Below are positions 16,443 to 24,794 of a stretch of DNA of 64,000 bases, piece by piece. Location: the NCBI RefSeq assembly GCF_003668995.1, contig NZ_CP033068.1, positions 3,472,001 through 3,536,000 of the forward strand, read 5' to 3'. The first letter of the stretch is position 1, and each line of letters opens with the position of its first letter. The notes under the pieces are model-generated. The model saw nothing but the letters and a program-made list of their open reading frames with translations, made no database searches and was not told where the DNA came from. The position numbers and the translations under genes were made by a program. The stretch comes from Flavobacterium sp. 140616W15 (GTDB taxonomy: Bacteria > Bacteroidota > Bacteroidia > Flavobacteriales > Flavobacteriaceae).

Positions 16443-17735
16443 TTATGCTAATTGCGCACTTTTTATATTTTTAAAAACTGCCTGTAAATCGGCAATTAAA
16501 TCGTCTATATCTTCAATTCCTACTGAAAGTCGAATCAAGTCTTTTGAAACTCCTGTTGAAACTTGTTCCTCTTCTGATAATTGTTGATGTGTTGTACTTG
16601 CTGGATGAATAATTAATGACTTCGTATCCCCTATGTTTGCCAAAAGCGAGAATAACTTTGTTTCGTCAGCTACTTTTTTAGCTGCTTCAAAGCCCCCTTT
16701 TAATCCAAAAGTTATGATTCCGCTTTGTCCTTTTGATAGGTATTCTTGCGCTAAGTCATAATATTTATTTGATTTAAGGCCTGGATAATTTACCCAAACC
16801 ACCTCATCTTGTGCCTCTAACCATGATGCTAATGCCAATGCATTTTCGCTATGTTTTTTGATACGAATTGGCAATGTCTCTAATCCCTGTAAAATCTGAA
16901 AAGCATTGAATGGACTTAATGCTGAGCCAAAATCACGTAATCCTTCTATTCGTGCTTTAGCTATGAACGCCGCATTTCCTAGCGCTTCGTTATAAACTAA
17001 TCCGTGGTAACCCGCAGATGGCTCTGTAAATTCAGGAAATTTTCCGTTTGCCCAATCAAAAGTCCCGGCATCGATAATTGCTCCTCCTAAAGAAGTTCCG
17101 TTTCCTGAAATATACTTCGTCAAAGAATGAATTACAATGTTTGCTCCATACTCTATTGGATTAAGTAAATATGGTGTTGGAACAGTATTATCAACTATAA
17201 ATGGAACCTTGAATGCTTTGGCTGCTGTAGCAATTGCTTTTAAGTCCAATACATCTAATTTTGGATTTCCTAATGACTCTACAAAAAACACTCTGGTATT
17301 TTCCTTTGCTGCTTTGGTAAAGTTTTCAGCATCTGATGGATCTACAAATGTGGTTGTGATTCCTAATCTTGGCAAAGTAACTTTTAATAAGTTATAGGTT
17401 CCTCCATATAAACTATTAGAAGCTACGATATGATCTCCTGCTTTAAGCAATGTTAACAAAGTTGTTGCAATTGCCGATGCTCCCGACGCTGTTACTACAG
17501 CTCCAATACCGCCTTCTAGTGCTGCCAGTCGTTGTTCCAGAACATCATTTGTTGGGTTGTTTAATCGTGTGTAAATAAACCCTGCTTCAGCTAGACCAAA
17601 TAAATTAGCTGCATGATCAGAATTATTAAAAACATATGATGATGTTTGGTAAATAGGCACTGCTCTTGTGTTACCATTTTTAGTTACATCATGTCCTGCG
17701 TGTAGTGCGTTTGTTGCGAATTTTTGTGTGCTCAT
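16443..17735 (-). CDS. metY: O-acetylhomoserine / O-acetylserine sulfhydrylase
   Basis: 430-residue PLP enzyme of the Cys/Met metabolism family; the length fits the OAH/OAS sulfhydrylase branch (about 425-435) rather than MetZ or cystathionine synthases (about 390). The PLP lysine is K207 in SLTKYISGNGTSLGG. YTRLNNPTNDVLE (55-67) and TASGASAIA (82-90) are typical. It would make homocysteine from O-acetylhomoserine and sulfide. Upstream are a 62-residue ORF and the Met/Cys-rich leader peptide attenuator (18013-18158), which suggests expression rises when methionyl- or cysteinyl-tRNA is scarce. Confidence 0.92.
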   Translation of the reverse strand: MSTQKFATNALHAGHDVTKNGNTRAVPIYQTSSYVFNNSDHAANLFGLAEAGFIYTRLNNPTNDVLEQRLAALEGGIGAVVTASGASAIATTLLTLLKAGDHIVASNSLYGGTYNLLKVTLPRLGITTTFVDPSDAENFTKAAKENTRVFFVESLGNPKLDVLDLKAIATAAKAFKVPFIVDNTVPTPYLLNPIEYGANIVIHSLTKYISGNGTSLGGAIIDAGTFDWANGKFPEFTEPSAGYHGLVYNEALGNAAFIAKARIEGLRDFGSALSPFNAFQILQGLETLPIRIKKHSENALALASWLEAQDEVVWVNYPGLKSNKYYDLAQEYLSKGQSGIITFGLKGGFEAAKKVADETKLFSLLANIGDTKSLIIHPASTTHQQLSEEEQVSTGVSKDLIRLSVGIEDIDDLIADLQAVFKNIKSAQLA

Positions 17736-17798
17736 GGGTTCTGTTTTTTTTTAATTAGTTAAATGATTGTGTGTTTATATTTTGAATTATTTTTCTGT

Positions 17799-17987
17799 TT
17801 ATATAAAAAGATCTTCATCTTCGTGGGCATACATCTGAAACAATAATGAGTTTGATTCACTCGAATATAATTTCCCTTTTATTTCGTTTGTATTAATTCT
17901 TTTGGTCTGTATTACACCAAAGATTCTTTTAGCGTCTGTTTTCAATAAAGTTTGAATTGCTCTTGAAATTTTATAGAATGTTTTCAT
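17799..17987 (-). CDS. Small ORF (62 aa) between attenuator and metY, unknown
   Basis: Open frame of 62 codons beginning 26 nt after the attenuator terminator and ending 63 nt before the metY ATG. It is basic in the first half (KTFYKISRAIQTLLKTDAKR) and acidic at the C-terminus (HEDEDLF). I recognise no family. Its position, directly behind a methionine attenuator, is the same as that of the 55-codon ORF at 14202-14369. It may be a real small protein or a spacer that couples translation. Confidence 0.5.
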   Translation of the reverse strand: MKTFYKISRAIQTLLKTDAKRIFGVIQTKRINTNEIKGKLYSSESNSLLFQMYAHEDEDLFI

Positions 17988-18012
17988 GATTTCTAAAATT
18001 TAATTATGGAAT

Positions 18013-18047
18013 AAAAAAAAGCCCTTTCGGATGGCTACCAAAAGGGC
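18013..18047 (-). terminator. Attenuator terminator of leader C
   Basis: Minus-strand RNA GCCCUUUUGG/CCGAAAGGGC (10 bp with one G-U) with loop UAGCCAU, then eight U. The 5' arm plus loop (CUUUUGG-UAGC) can instead pair with GCUA-UUG-CCAAAAG at the end of the leader ORF. Confidence 0.9.
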
Positions 18048-18080
18048 TTATAGTTTTAACTATAACAAAGATTTTATCTT

Positions 18081-18158
18081 TCACTTTTGGCAATAGCAAA
18101 TTGGGATGCACATACGCATCATACAACACATCATCATTTTATTTGCTATTGAATTCAT
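18081..18158 (-). CDS. Leader peptide C (25 aa, seven Met, five Cys)
   Basis: Frame ATG 18158 to TGA 18081. After MNSIANK, codons 8-16 read MMMCCMMRM, then CIPICYCQK. This codon density (12 of 25 Met or Cys) is far outside chance. Early leader RNA CAAUAGCAAAU (18141-18151) is fully complementary to AUUUGCUAUUG (18091-18101) near the leader end. That second segment overlaps the antiterminator strand GCUAUUGCCAAAAG. This gives the 1:2, 2:3, 3:4 pairing series of trp-type attenuators. Ribosome stalling at Met or Cys codons would free strand 2, block the terminator and allow metY transcription. Confidence 0.85.
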   Translation of the reverse strand: MNSIANKMMMCCMMRMCIPICYCQK

Positions 18159-18208
18159 TTTATAAAAGTTGTTTTATTTGTTTTTTTAATTCTACTAATT
18201 TGATAGAG

Positions 18209-18240
18209 TAAATGTAATAACTATTTTTTAGACTACCAAA
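18209..18240 (-). promoter_or_regulatory. Promoter of metY attenuator with CTA-N5-TAG spacer
   Basis: Minus strand TTTG (18240-18237), 20-nt spacer GTAGTCTAAAAAATAGTTAT, then TACATTTA (18216-18209). The core AAAAAATAGTT is identical to the TonB-receptor leader promoter, and CTA-AAAAA-TAG forms a small inverted repeat that could be an operator. Confidence 0.65.
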
Positions 18241-18372
18241 CTAAAAATTACTTTTTGCATAAAAAGATTTCCTAACGGAATAATCTCTTATGATTATGAC
18301 TCTTAATATAACCTATTTAAGAAAAATGCTGGATGTATTTTTTTTAAAATTTCAATACATCCAGTAATTAAA

Positions 18373-21218
18373 TTATATTTTAAAGCTTAAACGAGCAAAA
18401 CCAAATCTGCCGTTTAATCCAAATTGCGATACTGCTCTAGAATAAGCAAATTGATTTGCATTACTTAAGTCTGCACTTGGTGCAGGCGACAATGTTGGGG
18501 TTGTATTTGTAAAAGCTGGAGTTGCCGGATTATTTCTATCTGGATAAACATCTCCAATATTATTAACTCCAAGTGTTACTCTTAAGTGCTCATTTATTTG
18601 ATATCCTAAAGACAAATCGGTAACTAGTTTTGCACTATATTCTGGATGCTCATAAACTGAAGAAAAACCATCTAAGTTTACATCTGTTGCTCCTGGATCA
18701 GTAACTTTTCCAAAATAGCTATTTCTTAAATATATATCTAGTTTTTTAATACTGAAAGTAGTCATTAAGTTAGCTTTTAATTTAGGAATTGCCTCTTCAA
18801 GATAAATTCGGCTTGACTCTGGGAAAAAAGAATATTTATAAGGTTCTCCTCCTGCATTCACAATTGATTCTGGTACATTTAAATCTCCGACTCTTTTTGT
18901 AGTGTTGTAACTTAATGCAAAATCATTTTTGATTGTAAAATCTTGAATAACATTATATTTCTGAGAAATAACTAAGTCGATTCCTTTCGTCTCTGAGTTG
19001 ATTCCGTTTGTCCAGAATGAAGCTCTTTCTACACCTTTTAAATCAAATGCTTGTTGGAACAATGTTAATGCATCTTTTTGTTCTGGAGATGTCGCTCCAT
19101 TTATTTGTGCATCTGTAGGTCTTGCATATTGCCCCGTTAAGACAACTCTGTCATCAATTCTTGTAAAATAAGCATCTGTAGCAATTGTAATATTAGCTTC
19201 AGGAATTTTAAATGTAAAACCTGTACTTATACTCCTAGATGTTTCTGCTTTTAGATTCTCAACACCAATACTTTTTGCTGCCGGCGAATCATTTGTAAAA
19301 TATCCTACTTGATATGGTGATCCATTAATAAATTGTGTAGAGCTGCTTTCGAAATATTTTTGTTGTAATGATGGCGCTCTAAAACCTGTTTGTCCTGAAA
19401 TTCTCCAGTTGATGTTATCTGTAAGTTTTAAAAGAGAGGCTAATTTAAAAGTAACTGTACTACCAAAATCTGAATAGTTCTCGTAACGAGCTGCTCCATT
19501 TAAAAGCCAATCTTTTGTTAGATTTAACTCTAAATCAATATAAGCTGCACCACTCCTTCTGTCTTTTTCTTTAGCATCTGATGGTTGAAACCCTGAGAAT
19601 CCTTGTGCTCCTGCTCCACGCTTAGCACCAAAAAGTCAGTTACAATTAATGGTGAGTTGCCAGGTAAAATTCCCGAAACAAGATTTCCATTTACATCATA
19701 CAAACCATAAGACTCAACATCTCCTTGTTTTATCTGATAATTTTCATATCTAAATTCTCCTCCAAAGGCAACATTCAATCCTCCTAATACATCATATTTT
19801 TTACTTAAATCTAAATTGGTTGTGCTTTGTAGAAATGAAACTTTTCCTGCATAAAAACTATCTGCTGAATTTGTTCCTAATGTAGCATTGATAGTATTGT
19901 TCACATCATATTTAAAAGAATTGGTTCCAAGGTTTGTACTAATATCTGTATCGAAACCAAATAATTGAGTTGTAAGTCCAACTGCAGAAGATAAATCTAG
20001 AATATCCGATTCTATTTCTGGTAAAAATCCATTTGCATATACTTGTGTAAATGTCCCTGCACCATTAGGAAGTCTGTTAAAAGCATATGATTTTCCGTTT
20101 CTGTATGAAGCTCCTCCAAAAGAATACAATGATGTAATTTCAGTCAAAGGATATTTTGCATTATAATACAATTGTCCCGACGCTAATTCTGATTGACCAA
20201 CGCTCATATTATAGTCACTTCTTTCCTGTCCTCTATAATTAATCTCATTATTAGTTACATCAAAACCTAATGCAGTTTGCATTTGAGTAATGTTATTTGC
20301 TGATGAAATTGCCGTTTGCTGAGCTGGAGTAAAATAACCTACTTGTGGAGCATATTGTTGGAGCGAACTAATAATCTGAGCTGAGTTTGGAGTAGTATTA
20401 ATATTACTAAATAATGAATTAATATTTACTCCATTCTGAGCGGCTCTATATTCAACAGCATTATATGCATTGAATATATTATTACTTCTAATACCAGCTC
20501 TACTTGTTGCCTGTCTTGTAACAGCACTACCTGTAACACTCAGGAAACTTCCTTCTTTACCCAAAGATGTTCCGTAGTTTAAATCTACTTGCAAAGATTG
20601 TCCGTCTGCTCCTCCCTTAAAGTTATTAGAACCTGAAGATATATTTGCACCATATTGTACATCTCCTGAAAGGAAATTAGCATTTTTCTTCAATACAATA
20701 TTAATTACCCCTGCGATTGCGTCCGAGCCATACTGAGCTGCTGCTCCATCTCTTAAAACTTCAATTCTTTCGATTGCAAATGATGGTATCGCATTTAAAT
20801 CTGTTCCTACTGAACCTCTTCCTGGTGCTCCATTAATATTAACTAATGCACTTGTATATCTTCTTTTACCATTTATAAGTATTAAAACCTGATCTGGGCC
20901 TAGTCCTCTTAATTGTGCTGGATCGATATGATCGGTTCCATCTGCTGTTGAAGTCGGATTACTTGTAAATGATGGCGCAACATAATTTAATATTTGAGTT
21001 ACACTGGTTTGTGGTGCTCCTTTTGTTATTTCAGAAATATTAAAAATATCGATTGGCACTGGCACATCAGTCTTTACTCTGTTTTTACTCCTAGAACCGA
21101 TTATTGTCACTTCTGATAATTCATTATTTTGTAAAGTATCTTTCTCTTTTTTATTTTCCTGAGCATAAATGCCTGAAAATGTCAAAAGACCTAAAACTAA
21201 TGCTACATTTTTTTTCAT
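18373..21218 (-). pseudogene. TonB-dependent outer-membrane receptor, frameshifted
   Basis: One receptor gene of about 948 codons split into two frames. Frame 1 (21218-19635) encodes a signal peptide (KKNVALVLGLLTFSGIYAQ) and the plug domain (VLILINGKRR, ERIEVLRDGAAAQYGSDAIAGVINIV). Frame 2 (19629-18373) encodes the remaining beta-barrel, ending in GFARLSFKI with the terminal aromatic/hydrophobic pattern of outer-membrane proteins. The frames join at a run of five A (19630-19634, plus strand). One more base would restore D-F-F-G-A-K, so the break is a single-base loss in a homopolymer, real or a sequencing error. There is no SusC-type carboxypeptidase-like domain. The methionine-type leader suggests uptake of a sulfur or methionine-related ligand. 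Confidence 0.85.
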
Positions 21219-21283
21219 TGCTTTTTACTGATTTGTTACTACTTTGGTTTAAAATGACATGCTGTTATATTTTTCTTCTTTAA

Positions 21284-21313
21284 ACAAAAAAACCCCTGCA
21301 ATTTGCAGAGGTT
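21284..21313 (-). terminator. Attenuator terminator of leader D
   Basis: Minus-strand RNA AACCUCUGCA/UGCAGGGGUU (one G-U) with a three-nt loop and a following U-run. The arm CUCUGC can alternatively pair with GCAGAG in the leader ORF (plus-strand 21349-21354). Confidence 0.85.
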
Positions 21314-21336
21314 CTATATATATTTTTGAAAAAAAA

Positions 21337-21405
21337 CTACAATAGTATCTCTGCGGAATATTCCGGCATCTTACAAGACATCATATTGTTAACAGTAAAT
21401 TTCAT
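21337..21405 (-). CDS. Leader peptide D (22 aa, Met/Cys cluster)
   Basis: Frame ATG 21405 to TAG 21337, beginning MKFTVNNMMSCKMPEYS. It has Met at codons 8, 9 and 13 and Cys at 11. It starts about 18 nt after the predicted transcription start. The RNA CGGAAUAUUCCG (codons 14-17) is a perfect palindrome that could act as a pause hairpin. GCAGAG directly after it competes for the terminator arm. The leader precedes the TonB-dependent receptor gene by about 120 nt. The pattern MNxx..N-MM is shared with leaders B and C. Confidence 0.7.
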   Translation of the reverse strand: MKFTVNNMMSCKMPEYSAEILL

Positions 21406-21428
21406 TTTTCTTTTTTGTTTTGTTGGGA

Positions 21429-21460
21429 CAAATTTGCGAACTATTTTTTAGTCTACCAAA
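21429..21460 (-). promoter_or_regulatory. Promoter of the TonB-receptor leader
   Basis: Minus strand TTTG (21460-21457), 20-nt spacer GTAGACTAAAAAATAGTTCG, then CAAATTTG (21436-21429). ACTA-AAAAA-TAGT inside the spacer is a perfect inverted repeat, also present (one base shorter on each side) in the metY promoter. Confidence 0.65.
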
Positions 21461-21546
21461 CAAAAGTCGATTTATTTTCTAAACTCTATAGAATAAGTCG
21501 AATATGTTAAATTTCTCTTTATTAAATTAAAAAAACAAAAGTTTAA

Positions 21547-21576
21547 TTTGCAATTCAAAATGGTTTTATACCTTTG
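21547..21576 (+). promoter_or_regulatory. metK promoter
   Basis: TTTG (21547-21550), 18-nt spacer, TACCTTTG (21569-21576): a full consensus Bacteroidota promoter. It places the transcription start near 21583, exactly where the structured leader begins. Confidence 0.8.
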
Positions 21577-21582
21577 CACCCG

Positions 21583-21709
21583 AATACAGAGGAAAAATTT
21601 GAACTGATTGCAACCTCTTCATAATGAAAACATTCATTATGGATGCTGAAAGATTTTCATTTCAGTATTAAAAAATGCTAAAGCAGGAATCCTCCTTTAG
21701 CATTTCCAG
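21583..21709 (+). ncRNA. S-box-like structured leader of metK (candidate SAM riboswitch)
   Basis: Four helices around a junction can be drawn: P1 AAUAC/GUAUU (21583-21587 with 21665-21669), P2 AGAGG/CCUCU enclosing UUUGAACUGAUUGCAA, P3 CAUAAUG/CAUUAUG, and P4 CUGAAA/UUUCAG. The order and the GCAACC next to P3 match SAM-I topology, but the GAAAGAUAAG end of the classical core is missing. An AAUGCUAAAG/CUUUAGCAUU hairpin (21674-21704) follows as expression platform; the T-run comes only after about ten bases. A SAM-responsive RNA is the natural assumption before metK. Confidence 0.6.
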
Positions 21710-21759
21710 CAATTATTTTTTTCCTCGCTTAATTTTATAATTTTAATTTAATAAATATT

Positions 21760-23010
21760 ATGGCTTATTTATTTACGTCAGAATCTGTTAGCGAAGGACA
21801 TCCTGACAAAGTTGCGGATCAAATCTCGGATGCATTAATTGATAATTTTCTAGCATTTGATGCTGATTCTAAAGTAGCTTGTGAAACTTTGGTAACTACT
21901 GGACAAGTAATATTGGCCGGTGAAGTAAAATCAAATACTTATTTAGATGTACAACAAATCGCTCGTGATGTAATCAGAAAAATTGGTTACACTAAAAGCG
22001 AATATATGTTTGAGGCAAACTCTTGTGGTATTTTATCTGCAATTCACGAACAATCTGCTGATATTAACCAAGGTGTGGACAGAGCAAATCCTGAAGAACA
22101 AGGAGCAGGTGACCAAGGAATGATGTTTGGTTATGCAACAAATGAAACAGAAAATTATATGCCTTTGGCACTTGATTTATCTCATAAATTATTACAAGAA
22201 TTAGCAATTTTAAGACGTGAAAATAAAGAAATCACTTATTTACGTCCTGATGCTAAATCTCAAGTAACGTTAGAATACAGTGATGACAATAAGCCAACAC
22301 GTATCGATGCAATTGTAATATCTACTCAACATGATGATTTTGATGAAGAAGCTGTAATGCTTGCTAAAATCAAAAAGGATATTATCGAAATTCTTATCCC
22401 AAGAATTATTGCTAAAAACCCAACTCACGCACATTTATTCAACGATAAAATTCAATATCACATTAACCCAACTGGAAAATTCGTAATTGGAGGACCTCAC
22501 GGAGATACTGGATTAACTGGAAGAAAAATCATTGTAGATACTTACGGTGGTAAAGGAGCTCACGGTGGTGGTGCTTTCTCTGGAAAAGATCCAAGTAAAG
22601 TAGATAGAAGTGCTGCTTATGCTACACGTCATATCGCTAAAAACTTAGTTGCTGCTGGTATCGCTGATGAAATCTTGGTACAAGTTTCTTACGCAATTGG
22701 AGTTGCAAAACCAATGGGTATTTTTATTGATACTTACGGAACTTCTAAAGTAAACTTAACTAACGGTGAAATCGCTAAAAAGGTAGAAGCTATTTTTGAT
22801 ATGCGTCCTTACTTTATTGAGCAACGTTTAAAATTAAGAAATCCTATTTATAGCGAAACTGCTGCTTACGGCCACATGGGACGTAAACCTGAAACTGTAA
22901 CTAAAACTTTTTCTGCTCCAGGAGGAAACGAAAAAACGGTTACTGTTGAATTATTCACATGGGAAAAACTTGATTTTGTTGATCAAGTAAAAGCTGCATT
23001 TGGATTGTAA
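21760..23010 (+). CDS. metK: S-adenosylmethionine synthetase
   Basis: 416-residue enzyme making S-adenosylmethionine from methionine and ATP. Near-universal motifs are present: [19 protein letters not shown] (5-23), [12 protein letters not shown] (about 116-127), the P-loop-like [14 protein letters not shown], and [19 protein letters not shown]. The C-terminal part ends [15 protein letters not shown]...WEKLDF. Length is in the normal 380-420 range. It is monocistronic by spacing: a structured leader and promoter upstream, and a terminator at 23068-23103. It is divergent from the TonB receptor. Confidence 0.97.
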   Translation: MAYLFTSESVSEGHPDKVADQISDALIDNFLAFDADSKVACETLVTTGQVILAGEVKSNTYLDVQQIARDVIRKIGYTKSEYMFEANSCGILSAIHEQSADINQGVDRANPEEQGAGDQGMMFGYATNETENYMPLALDLSHKLLQELAILRRENKEITYLRPDAKSQVTLEYSDDNKPTRIDAIVISTQHDDFDEEAVMLAKIKKDIIEILIPRIIAKNPTHAHLFNDKIQYHINPTGKFVIGGPHGDTGLTGRKIIVDTYGGKGAHGGGAFSGKDPSKVDRSAAYATRHIAKNLVAAGIADEILVQVSYAIGVAKPMGIFIDTYGTSKVNLTNGEIAKKVEAIFDMRPYFIEQRLKLRNPIYSETAAYGHMGRKPETVTKTFSAPGGNEKTVTVELFTWEKLDFVDQVKAAFGL

Positions 23011-23067
23011 TTATAGACTAACTTAGATTGTTAGATTTTTTTGACAACTACTTTACTTTAAATATAA

Positions 23068-23103
23068 AAAGCCCAATTTCTAATTTTAGAGATTGGGCTT
23101 TAT
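23068..23103 (+). terminator. Terminator after metK
   Basis: Hairpin AAAGCCCAAT...ATTGGGCTTT with an inner TCT/AGA pairing and a T-rich tail. Confidence 0.8.
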
Positions 23104-23166
23104 TTTAATAAAACATTTTTATCTTTCTAATTGCACATTCGCAATGTTTTAGGGCGATTTACATCA

Positions 23167-23298
23167 TTTATTGAGTTGAAAACATAATAAAATATATTAC
23201 TACTAAAAAGAAAACTAATCTTTTAATTTTCATAAATCAATTATCTGATTATACACAAGATAACTCTAAAAACTCCGTTTTAAAATCAACTCAATAAA
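23167..23298. other. Inverted-repeat element with tiny minus-strand ORF
   Basis: TTTATTGAGTTGA (23167-23179) and its exact complement TCAACTCAATAAA (23286-23298) bound 130 bp between metK and the next gene. Inside, on the minus strand, is a 21-codon frame (23233-23168) coding a basic-then-hydrophobic peptide, MKIKRLVFFLVVIYFIMF and three more residues. It could be a small membrane peptide or a structured RNA. I do not recognise it. Confidence 0.35.
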
Positions 23299-23370
23299 CA
23301 AAGCAAATTGCAATTGAGTTTTTCGTAATTTGGTCTATTCAAAATTTCAATTACTAAACCCAAAACAATA

Positions 23371-24174
23371 ATGTATAAAAACTTGATATTTCTAATTCTT
23401 ATTAGCTCCTTTTCTGTTGCTTTTTCTCAGGATAAGAAAATCCAAATTTCTACTATAAACAATATAACCTTTGATGCAGATCAATTTTCAGGAATCGATT
23501 CTTTTGGTTTTTCTTACTTAACAAAAAACAATCGATTTATTAAAACCAACGGCAAAGATGCATACGAATATAAAAACATATCTTTAGGAAAAATCACCAA
23601 AGTCGATATAGAAAACCCTCTTAAAGTGGTTCTTTTTTACGAAGATTTCAATACCGTAATTTTACTTGACAATCAGTTTAACGAAACAAATAGAATTAAT
23701 TTCTCAAAAAACACTGCTCCTATTCTAGCTTCTGGAATTGGAATTGCTTCACAAAACCAACTTTGGATTTACAATACACTAAATCAACAGATAGGTCTTT
23801 ATAATTATTTAAAAGATGAATATAAAACTGTTTCAATACCTCTTTTAGGAAACATAAAATACTATCAATCGAATTTCAACGTTTTTTATTGGATAGATGA
23901 AAAGAACAATTGGTTTTCATGTGATATTTTTGGGAAAGTAGTTGCTTTGGGAAAAATACCCGATTTTGATGATTTAACTATTTTAAACAATCATCAATAT
24001 ATTTTCAAGAAGGCTAATTTGTTGTTTTTTAAAGATATCAGTAAGCAAGAAATAGGAAATCCATTTCAAATTGAAATTTCAGAAAAAACGTTTGGGAATT
24101 TCTACTGCAAAGACCAAATTTTATCTATTTTTACATTTGGAGGAATTACAAATTATAAAATCATAATACCGTAA
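23371..24174 (+). CDS. Exported hypothetical protein, cotranscribed with dNK gene
   Basis: 267 residues with a signal peptide (YKNLIFLILISSFSVAFSQ). The mature part is rich in short beta-strand repeats with D/W-containing turns (LWIYNTLNQQIGLYNY, VFYWIDEKNNWFSCD), like a beta-propeller, but no named domain is recognised. The stop codon overlaps the next ATG by one base (TAATG at 24172-24176), so it is translationally coupled to the deoxynucleoside kinase gene. A functional link with nucleotide salvage is not evident. Confidence 0.7.
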   Translation: MYKNLIFLILISSFSVAFSQDKKIQISTINNITFDADQFSGIDSFGFSYLTKNNRFIKTNGKDAYEYKNISLGKITKVDIENPLKVVLFYEDFNTVILLDNQFNETNRINFSKNTAPILASGIGIASQNQLWIYNTLNQQIGLYNYLKDEYKTVSIPLLGNIKYYQSNFNVFYWIDEKNNWFSCDIFGKVVALGKIPDFDDLTILNNHQYIFKKANLLFFKDISKQEIGNPFQIEISEKTFGNFYCKDQILSIFTFGGITNYKIIIP

Positions 24175-24788
24175 TGCACATAGCAATAGCAGGAAACATA
24201 GGCGCAGGAAAAACAACTCTAACCAAATTACTGGCCAAACACTTCAAGTGGGAGCCTCATTTTGAGGATGTGGTTGATAATCCATACTTGGATGATTTTT
24301 ACCATCAAATGGAGCGTTGGTCGTTTAATTTGCAAATTTATTTCTTAAACAGCAGATTTCGCCAAGTGCAGCAGATTCGCGAAAGTGGTAAAAAAATCAT
24401 TCAAGATAGAACCATTTATGAAGATGCTTATATTTTTGCTCCAAACTTATATTCGATGGGTTTAATGACAAGTCGTGATTTTCAGAATTACACTTCTTTG
24501 TTTGAACTAATGGAAACATTGGTAAAACCACCCGATTTATTAATTTACCTAAGAAGCTCTATTCCAAATTTAGTAGGACAGATACACAAACGTGGGCGTG
24601 AATATGAAAACTCTATTTCTATTGATTATTTAAGCCGTCTAAACGAGCGTTATGAAGCTTGGGTACAAACATACACCAAAGGAAAACTTTTAATAATTGA
24701 TGTTGACAATATAAACTTTGTAGACAACCCAGAAGATTTAGGCGATATCATTAATAGAATTGATGCTGAATTAAACGGATTGTTTTAA
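24174..24788 (+). CDS. Deoxynucleoside kinase (dGK/dAK/dCK type)
   Basis: 204-residue kinase phosphorylating deoxynucleosides in salvage. The P-loop is GNIGAGKTT (7-15), followed by the substrate-site motifs ERWSFNLQ, the DRT catalytic/arginine motif in IIQDRTIYEDAYIFA, and the LID segment KRGREYENSI. Base preference cannot be assigned. It overlaps the upstream gene by one nucleotide and is followed by a strong terminator at 24795-24829. Confidence 0.92.
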   Translation: MHIAIAGNIGAGKTTLTKLLAKHFKWEPHFEDVVDNPYLDDFYHQMERWSFNLQIYFLNSRFRQVQQIRESGKKIIQDRTIYEDAYIFAPNLYSMGLMTSRDFQNYTSLFELMETLVKPPDLLIYLRSSIPNLVGQIHKRGREYENSISIDYLSRLNERYEAWVQTYTKGKLLIIDVDNINFVDNPEDLGDIINRIDAELNGLF

Positions 24789-24794
24789 AACACA

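Noticed and set aside
18373..19062. Separate short receptor gene starting at 19062
   Set aside because: The frame is open without interruption back to 19629 and joins the upstream half at the homopolymer; it is the C-terminal part of one frameshifted receptor.
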